Part shown: in pieces, positions 34,489 to 42,868 of the stretch
Numbering within the stretch: position 1 is the stretch's first letter
Layout of the letters: each line of letters begins with the position of its first letter
Source: CBDFKF01 sp965248765
GTDB lineage: Bacteria; Pseudomonadota; Alphaproteobacteria; VGEJ01
Reading direction: 5' to 3'
Assembly (NCBI GenBank): GCA_965248765.1
Contig: CBDFKF010000004.1
Span: 1,240,001-1,304,000, forward strand
Length of the DNA stretch: 64,000 nucleotides
Made by a program: the position numbers and the translations under genes
The notes under the pieces: model-generated
The model's database searches: none
Told to the model about the DNA's origin: nothing
What the model saw: the letters and a program-made list of their open reading frames with translations, nothing else

Positions 34489-35436
34489 ATGACCAGTAGA
34501 GGCACACCGTTACTGGGAGAGGGACGGTCGATCCTGATCCCGGCCCTGCTCCTTCTCCTCGGCGGCGGCGTCTACGGCGGCATCGTCACCGCCAACAAGA
34601 TCGCCATAGAAGCGGGCTTCCCGTTCGTCGCCTACACCTTTTGGCAGACCTGCCTCGCCGGGCTCATCCTGCTCGCCTACACCTTGCTGCGCGGCAAACT
34701 GCCGGGCATCACCGTCCACCACCTCCGCCATTACGTGCTGGTGAGCTCGCTCGGCATCGTCATCCCGCTGCTGATCCTGACCTACATTGCGACGCGCGTG
34801 CCGGCCGGGGCGCTTACCCTGATCTTCGCGCTGGCCCCGCCCTTCGCCTACGTGCTCACCTTCGCCCTCGGCCGCGAGCGGTTTCGCTGGCTCAGCGTCG
34901 CCGGCGTCGCCTTCGGTTTCCTCGGCATCCTGATGATCGTCGTGCCGGCTGAGAGCCTACCCTCGCGCGAGGCAGCTATCTGGATGATCGTCGCGCTCGC
35001 AGTGCCGATCGCCGTCGGCTCCAACAACCTGGTCATGGCCTACCTGCGCCCGCCGGAAGCGACGACCGTAACGCTTGTGTGCGGGCTACAGCTCGCCGGT
35101 GCTGCCATCACCTTTCCGCTGATGCTGGCGACCAGCGGCTTCTATGGCTTCTGGCAGGTGCCGACCGACGGCCTGTGGGCGCTCGCGTGGGCGACGACGG
35201 CTCAGATCGTCGCCTTCCTCACGGTGCTCGAGGTCGTACGTTTGGCCGGCCCGGTCTACACCGCGCAGATCAACTATGTGATGGTGATCGCCGGGTTCTT
35301 GTGGGCGCTCGCGCTGTTCGACGAGGGCTTAAGCTTGTGGATCTGGGCGGCGCTCGGGGTGATGCTGGTCGGCCTGATCCTCGCCAATGCCGGTACCGCC
35401 CAGGCCTACCGCGAGGCCGCGGCCGAGCGCGCCTGA
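34489..35436 (+). CDS. EamA/DMT family transporter
   Basis: A 315-residue inner-membrane protein with about ten hydrophobic helices in two EamA halves (residues 18-150 and 165-300), the layout of drug/metabolite transporters. The first helix LIPALLLLLGGGVYGGIVTA and the second-half segment YTAQINYVMVIAGFLWALAL are typical. Members export amino acids, nucleobases or other metabolites; the substrate is unknown. ATG 34489 begins directly after the repeat element; ribosome binding is weak. A distant second EamA protein is at 36839. The position after an SDR offers no specific clue. Confidence 0.85.
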   Translation: MTSRGTPLLGEGRSILIPALLLLLGGGVYGGIVTANKIAIEAGFPFVAYTFWQTCLAGLILLAYTLLRGKLPGITVHHLRHYVLVSSLGIVIPLLILTYIATRVPAGALTLIFALAPPFAYVLTFALGRERFRWLSVAGVAFGFLGILMIVVPAESLPSREAAIWMIVALAVPIAVGSNNLVMAYLRPPEATTVTLVCGLQLAGAAITFPLMLATSGFYGFWQVPTDGLWALAWATTAQIVAFLTVLEVVRLAGPVYTAQINYVMVIAGFLWALALFDEGLSLWIWAALGVMLVGLILANAGTAQAYREAAAERA

Positions 35437-35554
35437 TCCAGCCCGGTATGCCCGCCAAGGCGCATCTAGGCTTGCGCCCTGCCGCGACCGCTCTAGGCTA
35501 GGCGCCTGACCAACGCATGCCTGCACGCCCCACGACAAACAAAGGAGTAAGACC

Positions 35555-35950
35555 ATGGCGCTGACGCTCGACGAAGCCAATCGCATTGCCCAAGGCGCAT
35601 TGGCCAAGGCCCGGGAGCTCGACATCAGGATCAGTGTGGCGATCTGCGATACCGGCGGGCGTTTGATGGCCTTTCAGCGCATGGACAATTCGATGTGGGC
35701 CGCGGTGTTCGGCAGCCAGGGCAAGGCGATCGCGTCGGCCGCGTTCGGGCGCCCGAGCGGCGCCATGACCGAGCGCGCGGGCCACCCCACCTTGCGCGGC
35801 ATCGTCGCCGCCGAGGGCGATCATATGTTCCTCGGCCAGGGCGCTGTGCCGATCATTCGCGACGGCGCCATCGAGGGCGCTTGCGGCGTCGGCGGCGGTA
35901 CCGGCGAGCAGGATGAGGAGTGCGCGGAGGCCGGGGTCGCCCTTCTCTGA
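35555..35950 (+). CDS. GlcG/HbpS family heme-binding-like protein
   Basis: A 131-residue protein of the GlcG/HbpS family: N-terminal LTLDEANRIAQGAL, central VAICDTGGRLMAFQRMD and C-terminal GACGVGGGTGEQDEECAEAG. The glycine-rich tail motif is characteristic. Family members occur beside glycolate oxidase and many alcohol or diol degradation genes; some bind heme or cobalamin-like tetrapyrroles, but the role of most is unknown. AAAGGAG stands 8 bp before ATG 35555. The SDR gene downstream begins eight bases after its stop, so the pair is likely an operon. Confidence 0.87.
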   Translation: MALTLDEANRIAQGALAKARELDIRISVAICDTGGRLMAFQRMDNSMWAAVFGSQGKAIASAAFGRPSGAMTERAGHPTLRGIVAAEGDHMFLGQGAVPIIRDGAIEGACGVGGGTGEQDEECAEAGVALL

Positions 35951-35957
35951 CGGCGCT

Positions 35958-36680
35958 GTGGGGGTTCTTGACGGCAGGGTCACGCTGGTCACCGGCGCGG
36001 CCCGCGGCAACGGCGCGGCGATCGCCACCACCTTGCGCGGCGAAGGGGTGGCGGTCGTCGCCACCGACATCATCGAGCCGGAGACCGCGCCTGACGGCGA
36101 TGACCAGCTGTTCCTGCACCACGATGTCCGCGAAGCCGCGGACTGGCAGGCCGCACTCGACCGCACGCTTGAGCGCTTCGGCCGCATTGATGTCCTGGTC
36201 AACAATGCCGGCGTGATGCGCGCCCAGACTCTGCAGGAGACCGATGCCGAGGCGATCGATTTCCACTATCGGACCAACCAGCTCAGCGTCTATCTCGGCA
36301 TGCGAGCGGTCCTGACGCCAATGCAGGCCGCGGGCCGCGGCTCGATCATTAACATCGCGACGGTCGCAGCGGTGAGGGGCTCGGCCGGTGCCTTTGCCTA
36401 TTCCATGACGAAATGGGCGGTCCGCGGCATGACGCGCTCGGCCGCCCGCGACCTCGCCGGCTCCGGGGTGCGGGTGAATGCGGTCCTGCCCGGCCTCATC
36501 GATACCGCCATGGTGCGCGCCAATCCGCCAGACCGTGTCGCGGCGATCCGTCAGGCCATACCGTTGGATCGCGTCGGCCAACCTGAGGACGTCGCTGCAG
36601 CGGTGCTGATCCTCGCCTCCGATGCCTCCGCGTATATGACGGGGGCTGAGATCATCGTCGACGGCGGCCTCGCCGCCTGA
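35958..36680 (+). CDS. Short-chain dehydrogenase/reductase
   Basis: A 240-residue SDR from GTG 35958 (MGVLDGRVTLVTGAARGNG). The cofactor loop is TGAARGNGAAI, NNAGVM follows, Ser lies in INIATVAAV, the active-site pair is YSMTK, and the C-terminal ITGAEIIVDGGLA pattern appears as MTGAEIIVDGG. Asp after strand 2 (VATDIIEP) favours NAD. An alternative ATG at 35913 would overlap the preceding GlcG-like gene by 38 bp and add an unusual arginine-rich leader, so it is not chosen. It probably oxidises a secondary alcohol; coupling to a GlcG-like gene is common in such clusters. Confidence 0.85.
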   Translation: MGVLDGRVTLVTGAARGNGAAIATTLRGEGVAVVATDIIEPETAPDGDDQLFLHHDVREAADWQAALDRTLERFGRIDVLVNNAGVMRAQTLQETDAEAIDFHYRTNQLSVYLGMRAVLTPMQAAGRGSIINIATVAAVRGSAGAFAYSMTKWAVRGMTRSAARDLAGSGVRVNAVLPGLIDTAMVRANPPDRVAAIRQAIPLDRVGQPEDVAAAVLILASDASAYMTGAEIIVDGGLAA

Positions 36681-36766
36681 GGTCTAAAGGCGCACACCGG
36701 CCATCGCCGTCGGCGGGTCCTCGCGGGGTCCAACCTCGGGTATCTAGGCGCCGCATCGCCCCCCCA

Positions 36767-36800
36767 AGCCCGCGTTCACCATTAGCCCGCGTTCACCATT
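36767..36800 (+). repeat. 17-bp tandem duplication
   Basis: AGCCCGCGTTCACCATT occurs twice head to tail (36767-36783 and 36784-36800) shortly upstream of the second EamA gene. It is probably a slippage duplication and may include its leader or promoter region. Confidence 0.7.
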
Positions 36801-36838
36801 AGAATGCCGCGCCGCCGCTCGGGCGGCGAGGGACACCT

Positions 36839-37732
36839 ATGGCCACCGGCAGCCGCGAGCGCGGCCTGCGCCCGACCCACCGCGCGCCGCTTGTGCGTGG
36901 CGGCCTGATCGTGACCGGCGCTGGGCTGATGTTCGCGGTCGCCGGTGCCTCGGTAAAGATGGCCGCGGCCGACCTCCCGAGTGGCGCCATCGTATTTTGG
37001 CGCAACGCGATCGGCCTGGTGATCCTCCTGCCCTGGGTCATCGTGCGCTGGCCGGGCTCGGTGCGCACCGCCAACCTTGACCTGATGATCCTGCGGGCAC
37101 TCGCCATGCTTGCCGCGATCTATTGCTACTACTTCGCGGTGTCGGCGATTCCCCTGGCCGATGCGGTCCTGCTGTCGTTTTCCTCGCCGCTGTTCGTTCC
37201 GCTACTCGGCTTCCTGCTCTATCGCTTTGCGCTAGACCGCACCGCGTTCATCGCGGTCGCGATCGGCTTTGTCGGTGTCGCCCTCATCGTCAAGCCCGGC
37301 GCCGGCATCATCGTCACGGGCGCGTTGCTGGGGCTCGCGGCCGGCGCGTTCGGCGCTCTTTCGCTGGTATCGCTGTGGCGCATGCCCGGTGGCGAAAGCC
37401 CCGTTCGCGTCGTCTTCTACCTCGCGCTCATCAACACCGTGGTCTCGAGCTTCGCGCTGCCGTGGGTGTGGCAGACCCCCGCACCGGCGGACTGGCTGCC
37501 GCTGATCGCCCTTGGCCTCTCCTCGACCGCCGCCCAGATTCTCCTCGCCTGGGGTTGCCTCATCGCGCCGGCCGACCGCGTCGGCCCGTTCCAATACAGC
37601 TCCATTATCTTCGCGGCGCTCCTCGGCTGGGCGTTTTGGAGCGAGTCCATTGATGCCCTGATGGTGGTCGGCGCCGGCCTGATCATCGCCGCCAGTATCT
37701 TTCTCACCCGCACCGCGCCCAAACGCGCCTGA
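36839..37732 (+). CDS. EamA/DMT family transporter
   Basis: A 297-residue, ten-helix transporter with two EamA halves. The N-terminus is basic (MATGSRERGLRPTHRAP) and the first helix is GGLIVTGAGLMFAVAGAS; AVSAIPLADAVLLSFSSPLF is the characteristic helix 4 pattern and RVGPFQYSSIIFAALLGWAF the late one. This resembles the S-adenosylmethionine/RhaT-like subgroup in general layout, but the substrate is unknown. ATG 36839. The downstream 200 bp have no gene and end in a terminator-like hairpin; the next gene is convergent. Confidence 0.85.
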   Translation: MATGSRERGLRPTHRAPLVRGGLIVTGAGLMFAVAGASVKMAAADLPSGAIVFWRNAIGLVILLPWVIVRWPGSVRTANLDLMILRALAMLAAIYCYYFAVSAIPLADAVLLSFSSPLFVPLLGFLLYRFALDRTAFIAVAIGFVGVALIVKPGAGIIVTGALLGLAAGAFGALSLVSLWRMPGGESPVRVVFYLALINTVVSSFALPWVWQTPAPADWLPLIALGLSSTAAQILLAWGCLIAPADRVGPFQYSSIIFAALLGWAFWSESIDALMVVGAGLIIAASIFLTRTAPKRA

Positions 37733-37865
37733 GCGCGGTGGTCGCGAGGTCTATGACCGCACGCCGGCCATATGGTATTCGCGCTCAACGTTCAGGGAAA
37801 ACCCTTGACAACCATACCGGGTAGTGGCAGAAGATCACTCATCCATCTACGTACTTAACTAGCGC

Positions 37866-37907
37866 CGCGAAGGTCGGGATCGGTACCGGCCTCGCGGCTT
37901 CTTTCTA
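37866..37907. terminator. Terminator-like hairpin between convergent genes
   Basis: CCGCGAAGGTCGG pairs imperfectly with CCGGCCTCGCGG, followed on the plus strand by CTTCTTTCT. It lies between the second EamA gene (+) and the VTT-rhodanese gene (-). Confidence 0.35.
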
Positions 37908-37932
37908 TGGGCGAGACGCGACGGAAATCGAT

Positions 37933-38922
37933 CTAAGCCGCGTCGGCGCGGACGGCCTCGAAGCCCAACGCGGTCCAGCCCTTCATGCCGCCCCGCAGCA
38001 CCGCGACTCCGGTAAAGCCCGCATCGCTCAGTGCCTGTGCGGCGCTGGCCGAACGCTTGTCGGTGAGGCAGATGACGGCAATGGCCTCACTGGCGATCGG
38101 ACGCAGCTCATCGAGCCGTTCGTCCAGCTCGCCGAGCGGGACGTTCCGCGCACCGCGGATGTGGCCGAGCTCTCCGTCGAACTCATCGCGGTTGCGAACA
38201 TCGAGGATCTCGATCGCCTGATCGGCTGCCAACCGCCGGCGCAACTCGTCTTGCTCGATCCAGGCGATCGGCCTCGTGCGCAGCCGCCGTATCAACCGTG
38301 GCAGGAAAGCGATCGCGGCCAACAGCCCGAGCCCCGCCAAGCCGTAGCGAATCGCCGAGACATCGCCGACCAAGGCCTCGCGGCCGGCGTGGCCGAGCCA
38401 GGTGAGAGCGATGGCGCCGGGGGCCATGCAAACGAACGAGGCGATGACATACTGCGCAAAACTGATCCGGGTCAGGCCGAGCGCATAGTTCATCAAGAAG
38501 AAGGGAAACAGCGGTACCAGGCGGACGAAGGCGACGAAGCGCCAGCCTTCGGCTTCCACGCCGTTGATCAGCCGCTTCAGGCGACCGCCGGTCTTTCGCG
38601 CCACCCAATCGCCGGCGAGGTAGCGGGCGAGGAGAAAGGCGATGCTCGCACCGATGGTGGCGCCAACAAGGTTGAGGGCGGCACCCCAGACCGGGCCAAA
38701 CAGCGCGCCACCGGCCAGCGCGAACACCGTTCCCGGCACGAATGCCACGGCCCCGGCTGCATAGAGCGCCACATAGACGATGGGCCCCCAGACACCGAGT
38801 CCGGTGATCCAGGCATCCAGCGCTGCCGCGTCGAGTTGGTCGCGGTTGAGTGCTGCCCAAACGACCGCAGCGGCGATGCCCACAAGGAAGAGCAGGCGGA
38901 GGAGGAGACGATGCCGACTCAC
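37933..38922 (-). CDS. TVP38/VTT membrane protein fused to a rhodanese domain
   Basis: A 329-residue fusion. Residues 1-220 are a TVP38/TMEM64 (VTT) membrane domain with helices such as LFLVGIAAAVVWAAL and segments FVPGTVFALAGGALFGPVWG and VRLVPLFPFFLMNYALGLT. Residues 235-329 form a rhodanese domain with IEILDVRNRDEFDGELGHI and the active-site loop CLTDKRSA, so the catalytic Cys is kept. Such fusions place a sulfur-transfer domain on the cytoplasmic face of a membrane protein. The GTG at 38922 overlaps the stop of the upstream hydroxylase gene by four bases (GTGA), so the two are coupled. Together with the ArsR-rhodanese regulator nearby this suggests a sulfide/persulfide-related unit. Confidence 0.85.
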   Translation of the reverse strand: MSRHRLLLRLLFLVGIAAAVVWAALNRDQLDAAALDAWITGLGVWGPIVYVALYAAGAVAFVPGTVFALAGGALFGPVWGAALNLVGATIGASIAFLLARYLAGDWVARKTGGRLKRLINGVEAEGWRFVAFVRLVPLFPFFLMNYALGLTRISFAQYVIASFVCMAPGAIALTWLGHAGREALVGDVSAIRYGLAGLGLLAAIAFLPRLIRRLRTRPIAWIEQDELRRRLAADQAIEILDVRNRDEFDGELGHIRGARNVPLGELDERLDELRPIASEAIAVICLTDKRSASAAQALSDAGFTGVAVLRGGMKGWTALGFEAVRADAA

Positions 38923-39761
38923 CTCTCGCCCTCTTCCCGGTTGATGGGATAGGCGCTTGCCGCGCCGCGCACCGGCTGAATCAGCATCCGGTCGAGCCAG
39001 AGATCGCGGCGCGTGCGGAACTGCTCGATGCCGATGGTCATGCCGGTGTGGCCTTCCTTCGGCTGCGCCCGATAGGTGCCGAGCAGCCGGTCCCACCACG
39101 GCACATTGAAGCCGAAATTGCTGTTGGTCTCGCTCGGATGGATCGAATGGTGGACCCGGTGCATGTCCGGCGTGACGACGAACCAGCGCAGCACGCGATC
39201 CAGGCTGCCCGGGATCCGCACGTTGCCGTGGTTGAACATCGAGGTCGCGTTGAGCACCACCTCGAACACCAGCACCGCGACGGCGGGCGGTCCGAGCACG
39301 GCGACCACGGCGAGTTTGATCGCCATGGACAGCAGGATCTCGATGGGGTGAAAGCGCAGTCCCGTCGTGACGTCGAACTCGAGGTCGGCATGGTGCACGC
39401 GGTGCAGCCGCCACAGCACCGGCACCGCGTGAAACATCACGTGCTGAAGATAGATCGCGAGGTCGAGCACCAGCAGCGAGACGAGGAAGGCGAGCCAGGC
39501 GGGCATCTCAAATGCGTTGAGCACGCCCCAGTCACGCTCATCGGCAACGAGCGCCAGTCCGACCGCCACGATGGGGAAGATCAGGCGAACGAGGATCGTG
39601 TCGACCACGACGATGCCAAGGTTGTTGGTCCAGCGGGCCCGGCGCGGGATTTCGCGCGGGCGTCGAGGCATCACGACTTCCCATGCCGCCATCGCGACAA
39701 AGATGCCGAGAAAGAAGGAGACGCGAATGAGCGGCTCGTTGGCCAGCAACAGCTCAGGCAT
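38919..39761 (-). CDS. Sterol desaturase/fatty acid hydroxylase family membrane protein
   Basis: A 280-residue integral membrane di-iron protein. The eight-His signature is spread over HVMFH, HRVHH, FHPIE, NHGNV and HRVHHS, with hydrophobic helices at the N-terminus (VSFFLGIFVAMAAWEVV) and around residues 60 and 95. Members hydroxylate or desaturate lipids, sterols or carotenoids. Here the neighbours (VTT-rhodanese downstream, ArsR-rhodanese upstream and divergent) resemble clusters in which this family is induced by sulfide stress, but that role is inference. ATG 39761. It shares a 76-bp divergent regulatory region with the ArsR gene. Confidence 0.86.
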   Translation of the reverse strand: MPELLLANEPLIRVSFFLGIFVAMAAWEVVMPRRPREIPRRARWTNNLGIVVVDTILVRLIFPIVAVGLALVADERDWGVLNAFEMPAWLAFLVSLLVLDLAIYLQHVMFHAVPVLWRLHRVHHADLEFDVTTGLRFHPIEILLSMAIKLAVVAVLGPPAVAVLVFEVVLNATSMFNHGNVRIPGSLDRVLRWFVVTPDMHRVHHSIHPSETNSNFGFNVPWWDRLLGTYRAQPKEGHTGMTIGIEQFRTRRDLWLDRMLIQPVRGAASAYPINREEGER

Positions 39762-39790
39762 GCGAGGTCCTTGGCAACGGCGGGCTCAGC

Positions 39791-39826
39791 TCGTATATTC
39801 AATTAGTCACTTGATTGATATAATAT
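39791..39826. promoter_or_regulatory. Divergent promoter/operator of the ArsR-rhodanese unit
   Basis: The AT-rich stretch contains an exact TATAAT (39819-39824) 13 bp before the start codon of the ArsR-type gene. It overlaps an imperfect inverted repeat, ATATTCAAT ... ATTGATAT (about 39794-39821). The -35 match is poor. The palindrome is a natural operator for the adjacent ArsR-family protein and would also control the divergent hydroxylase gene. Confidence 0.5.
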
Positions 39827-39837
39827 CTGTCCCAGCG

Positions 39838-40500
39838 ATGTCAAACGGTCCGAAGCAGGCGGTGTTCGCGGAATTCGCCGCGGTCGCTCGGGCGCTCGGC
39901 CACGCGCACCGGCTTGAGATCCTGGAGCATCTGGCGCAGGGCGAGAGAGGGGTGGAGGCACTGTCCGGGCGCGTCGGTCTCTCGATCGCCAACACCTCTC
40001 AGCACCTGCAGCAATTGAAAAGGGCAGGCCTCGTCGCCTCGCGGCGCGATGGCAAGTTCGTCCTCTACCGCCTTGCCGATGAAGCCGTGCTGGTGTTGCT
40101 TTCGTCTCTGCGCCATGTCGCCGAGCGCAACGTCGCTGAGGTCGACCGGATCGTGCGCGGATATTTCGCAGATCGTGACAGCATGGAGCCGGTCTCCCGC
40201 GAGGAACTGCTCGAACGCTCGCGTGCGGGACTGGTGACCGTCCTGGATGTCCGGCCAGCCGATGAGTTCGCACAAGGTCATCTTCCTGGTGCCGTCAACA
40301 TCCCCCTGAGCGACCTGGAGGCCCGGCTCGCCGACCTCGATCCTGGAAAGGAAATCGTCGCCTACTGCCGAGGCGCCTATTGCGTGTTCTCATTTGAGGC
40401 AGTCGCGGCGCTCAGCGCCCGCGCCTTTACGGCACGTCGGTTGGAGGATGGCTATCCCGAATGGAAGGCCGCAGGATTTCCCGTCGTCATCGGCTCCTAG
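39838..40500 (+). CDS. ArsR-family regulator fused to a rhodanese domain
   Basis: A 220-residue protein. Residues 1-100 are an ArsR winged helix (ARALGHAHRLEILEHLA, then LSIANTSQHLQQLKRAGLVA as the recognition helix). Residues 120-220 are a rhodanese domain (VTVLDVRPADEFAQGHLPGA) with the active loop CRGAYC, Cys177 and Cys182. The DNA-binding half has no Cys at all, so any thiol or persulfide sensing must come from the rhodanese pair. The ATG at 39838 has no strong ribosome-binding site, and with the -10 box so close the transcript may have a very short leader. It is expected to repress its own promoter and the divergent hydroxylase/VTT-rhodanese genes. Confidence 0.88.
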   Translation: MSNGPKQAVFAEFAAVARALGHAHRLEILEHLAQGERGVEALSGRVGLSIANTSQHLQQLKRAGLVASRRDGKFVLYRLADEAVLVLLSSLRHVAERNVAEVDRIVRGYFADRDSMEPVSREELLERSRAGLVTVLDVRPADEFAQGHLPGAVNIPLSDLEARLADLDPGKEIVAYCRGAYCVFSFEAVAALSARAFTARRLEDGYPEWKAAGFPVVIGS

Positions 40501-40531
40501 CCGAACCGCCAGACACGCTCAGCGCGCGCCT

Positions 40532-40577
40532 AAACAGCCCCCTCTCCCACACGCGGGAGAGGGCCGGGGTGAGGGGG
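40532..40577. repeat. Dispersed palindromic intergenic element, copy 5
   Basis: CCCTCTCCCACACGCGGGAG plus AGGG forms a near-perfect hairpin followed by CCGGGGTGAGGG. It lies between the convergent ArsR-rhodanese and amidohydrolase genes, where it could also act as a terminator. Confidence 0.65.
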
Positions 40578-40614
40578 CCGGCGACCCCACCCCGCCCAAG
40601 GGTGTGCCGCGCCT

Positions 40615-41895
40615 CTACTCGGCGGCGCGCAGGCGCCGTTGCCGCCGTTTTTGCGGCGCCAGGTGGTACTCGCCGTTCTTCATGATCATCAGGAAGTTGT
40701 CGCGGTCCTGGAACAGCGTGACGTCGCGCACCGGATCGCCATCGACCATGATCAGATCAGCGAGGTAGCCAGCCTTCACCAGCCCGAGCTCATCGCCCAT
40801 TCCCATCAGCTCGCCGCCCCACTTGGTGGCCGCCTTGAGCGCCTCTTCGGGCTTGTAGCCGAACAGGTTGACGAAATGCTCGATGTCGCGGGAATTGGTG
40901 CCGATCGGCGTCCAGGCGAAACCGTAATCGCCGCCCGGCAACACCCGGATGCCGCGCTTGCAGATCTCCTGATAGACGCGTGCGGTGTGCTCCATCTTGC
41001 GCGGCAGGTCCATCACCTTGTCGGCGACCTCGGGCGTGATGCCCCACTCGGCGGCCTCGAAGCAGGTCGCGTAGATGGCGCCAGCCGCCGGGGCCAGGAA
41101 GATCTCATCCTTTTTGGCCTCGAGCATGTCGATGGTCTTCGGGGTCGCGAAGTCGGCGTGGTAGATGACGTTGTAGCCGTGTTTGAGCGCCAACCGGACC
41201 GCGGCATCGGCGCGGGCGTGGCAGGCGAGGTTGACGCCGCGCGAGTGCGCGACCTCGGCCGCCGCCGCGACCTCGTCCTCGGCATAGGACAGCATCTCGG
41301 CGCGGCAGGTGGCGGTGAAGTTGTCGCCCGAGATATTCATCTTGATGGTGTCGACGCCCTCGCGGATCATCTCGCGGCAGATGCGCCGGACCTCGATCGG
41401 GCCATCTGCGATCAGCTCGATCGAGGTGTGGTACATGTGCATTTGGCGTTCATCGCCGAGCCCGCCGGTGGCGACGATCTCCGGCGATGCCGCTTTGAAC
41501 CGCGGCCCCGGCAGCTCGCCGGCATTGATGGCGTTCCGCACCGCGATCTCGGTCCGCGGCTTGGCGCTGGCGGCTGAGAACAAGCTAGTGAAGCCCATGT
41601 CGAGCATCAGCTTGGCATTGCGCGCCGTCAACAGGGTGTGCTCCTCGGGCGGGATGTCGCCCATTTCTCTGAGCGTCGCCGCATTCGAGTAGGTGATGTG
41701 GGCGTGCGCCTCGCATAGGCCCGGCATCAGGGTGGCGCCGCCGCCGTCGACCACCCTCGCGCCTTCGCGCGGCAGCTTGTTGCGGCCCTTGGCGACCTTC
41801 TTGACGCGGTTGCCTTGGACCAGGACCTCGCCCGCGTACGGCTTGCTGCCGGACCCGTCGAATACCGAGATATTGGTAAACAGAGTCTGCGCCAC
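40615..41895 (-). CDS. Metal-dependent amidohydrolase
   Basis: A 426-residue amidohydrolase of the imidazolonepropionase/prolidase-like group. The metal HxH is in GLCEAHAHITYS near residue 65, further His ligands are in LACHARADAAV and VIYHADFATP, and the late Asp lies in PGGDYGFAWTP. The C-terminal beta-sandwich ends with LADLIMVDGDPVRDV. It hydrolyses amide or cyclic amide bonds; the substrate is unknown. The last 15 residues are strongly basic (PQKRRQRRLRAAE). ATG 41895. Divergent from the MIOX-like gene across a 238-bp gap with no further gene. Confidence 0.87.
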   Translation of the reverse strand: MAQTLFTNISVFDGSGSKPYAGEVLVQGNRVKKVAKGRNKLPREGARVVDGGGATLMPGLCEAHAHITYSNAATLREMGDIPPEEHTLLTARNAKLMLDMGFTSLFSAASAKPRTEIAVRNAINAGELPGPRFKAASPEIVATGGLGDERQMHMYHTSIELIADGPIEVRRICREMIREGVDTIKMNISGDNFTATCRAEMLSYAEDEVAAAAEVAHSRGVNLACHARADAAVRLALKHGYNVIYHADFATPKTIDMLEAKKDEIFLAPAAGAIYATCFEAAEWGITPEVADKVMDLPRKMEHTARVYQEICKRGIRVLPGGDYGFAWTPIGTNSRDIEHFVNLFGYKPEEALKAATKWGGELMGMGDELGLVKAGYLADLIMVDGDPVRDVTLFQDRDNFLMIMKNGEYHLAPQKRRQRRLRAAE

Positions 41896-42133
41896 GGGTG
41901 ACCTCCATCGATGTGATCAGCTTGGTCTGAGGGTACTGCCGGCCGCTAGTAGCGGCAATCGAAACCGCCCGACGACGCGCAGCGGACACGATTGTCGATC
42001 TCGGGCGATGAACCCACGGGCCGGGGTAGCCCCGCGCCATGCGCGACAAGTGTGACGAGTTCGCTTTACCTACAACGGGTTACGCGATCAAGTGGCTGTG
42101 ACCTGACGTGGTTCGAAGGGGCAGTCGAGAGTC

Positions 42134-42859
42134 GTGGGCCTACTACGGAAGACCGCGAAGGCGCAGCTTCGCCGGCACGGCTACCTCGTGCGGCCGACAC
42201 CGGATGGCTTTGACGCGTTTTGCGAGCGCGCCGAGACCATAGCGGCGCGCCATCGGGCGCAAACCGTCGATGATGTCGTCGCGCTACGCACCAAGTATGC
42301 CAACCCGGTGTTTGGCGATGTCCTGGTGTGGGACCTGGTGCAAAAGCTAGCGCTGGTCGTTGACCCGAGCGACGAGAACCTCGGCACCACGAATCAGCTT
42401 CTGCACGCGCTTCAGGTTGCCGATGCCATGGCAGCGCATGGAATCGACGATGGCGATATGTTGATCGCCGCGCTCACGCACGATCTCGGCAAGCTTTTGC
42501 TGTTAGTGGGCGAGGCGCCCGAAAATGTCGTCTGCATGAACGAGCCGATCGGTGACTACGCGCTGGGGGTTGGACTCGACAATTGCACATTCCAGTGGAA
42601 CCACGATGAGTTCGTCTACACACGCCTGAAAGACCATGCGCCGGAGCCGACAGCATGGCTCCTGCGCTATCACAGCATTCACGTGGATCAGTGCGCACCC
42701 CTCATGGACGAAAGAGACCGCGCGTGCACCCAATGTTATCTGCGCCCCTTCCGACACTACGACCAAGATTTCAAGTCGCAGTTCTCGATACCTCGACGAT
42801 CGATCGAACACTATCGCGACCTGTTGTTCGATCGGTTTCCCCGCCCGGTCGCTTTCTAG
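42134..42859 (+). CDS. Inositol oxygenase (MIOX)-like HD-domain protein
   Basis: A 241-residue HD-domain protein that keeps all six iron ligands of myo-inositol oxygenase in order: His in LLHALQVAD, the His-Asp pair in LTHDLGKLL, His in WNHDEFVYTRLK, His in LRYHSIHV and a final Asp in RHYDQDF. The MIOX-type WxHDE(F/Y) and RYHS elements are diagnostic. MIOX enzymes use a mixed-valent di-iron site for four-electron oxidative ring cleavage. The substrate here is unknown, because the region around the conserved Lys is not readily alignable by eye. GTG at 42134 with a weak ribosome-binding site. The UGM gene starts nine bases after its stop, so they share an operon. Confidence 0.8.
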   Translation: MGLLRKTAKAQLRRHGYLVRPTPDGFDAFCERAETIAARHRAQTVDDVVALRTKYANPVFGDVLVWDLVQKLALVVDPSDENLGTTNQLLHALQVADAMAAHGIDDGDMLIAALTHDLGKLLLLVGEAPENVVCMNEPIGDYALGVGLDNCTFQWNHDEFVYTRLKDHAPEPTAWLLRYHSIHVDQCAPLMDERDRACTQCYLRPFRHYDQDFKSQFSIPRRSIEHYRDLLFDRFPRPVAF

Positions 42860-42868
42860 GGTGATGCG

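Noticed and set aside
37805..37829. TTGACA promoter-like site
   Set aside because: A perfect -35 is present but no acceptable -10 follows at 16-18 bp, and the next plus-strand gene is about 2 kb away.
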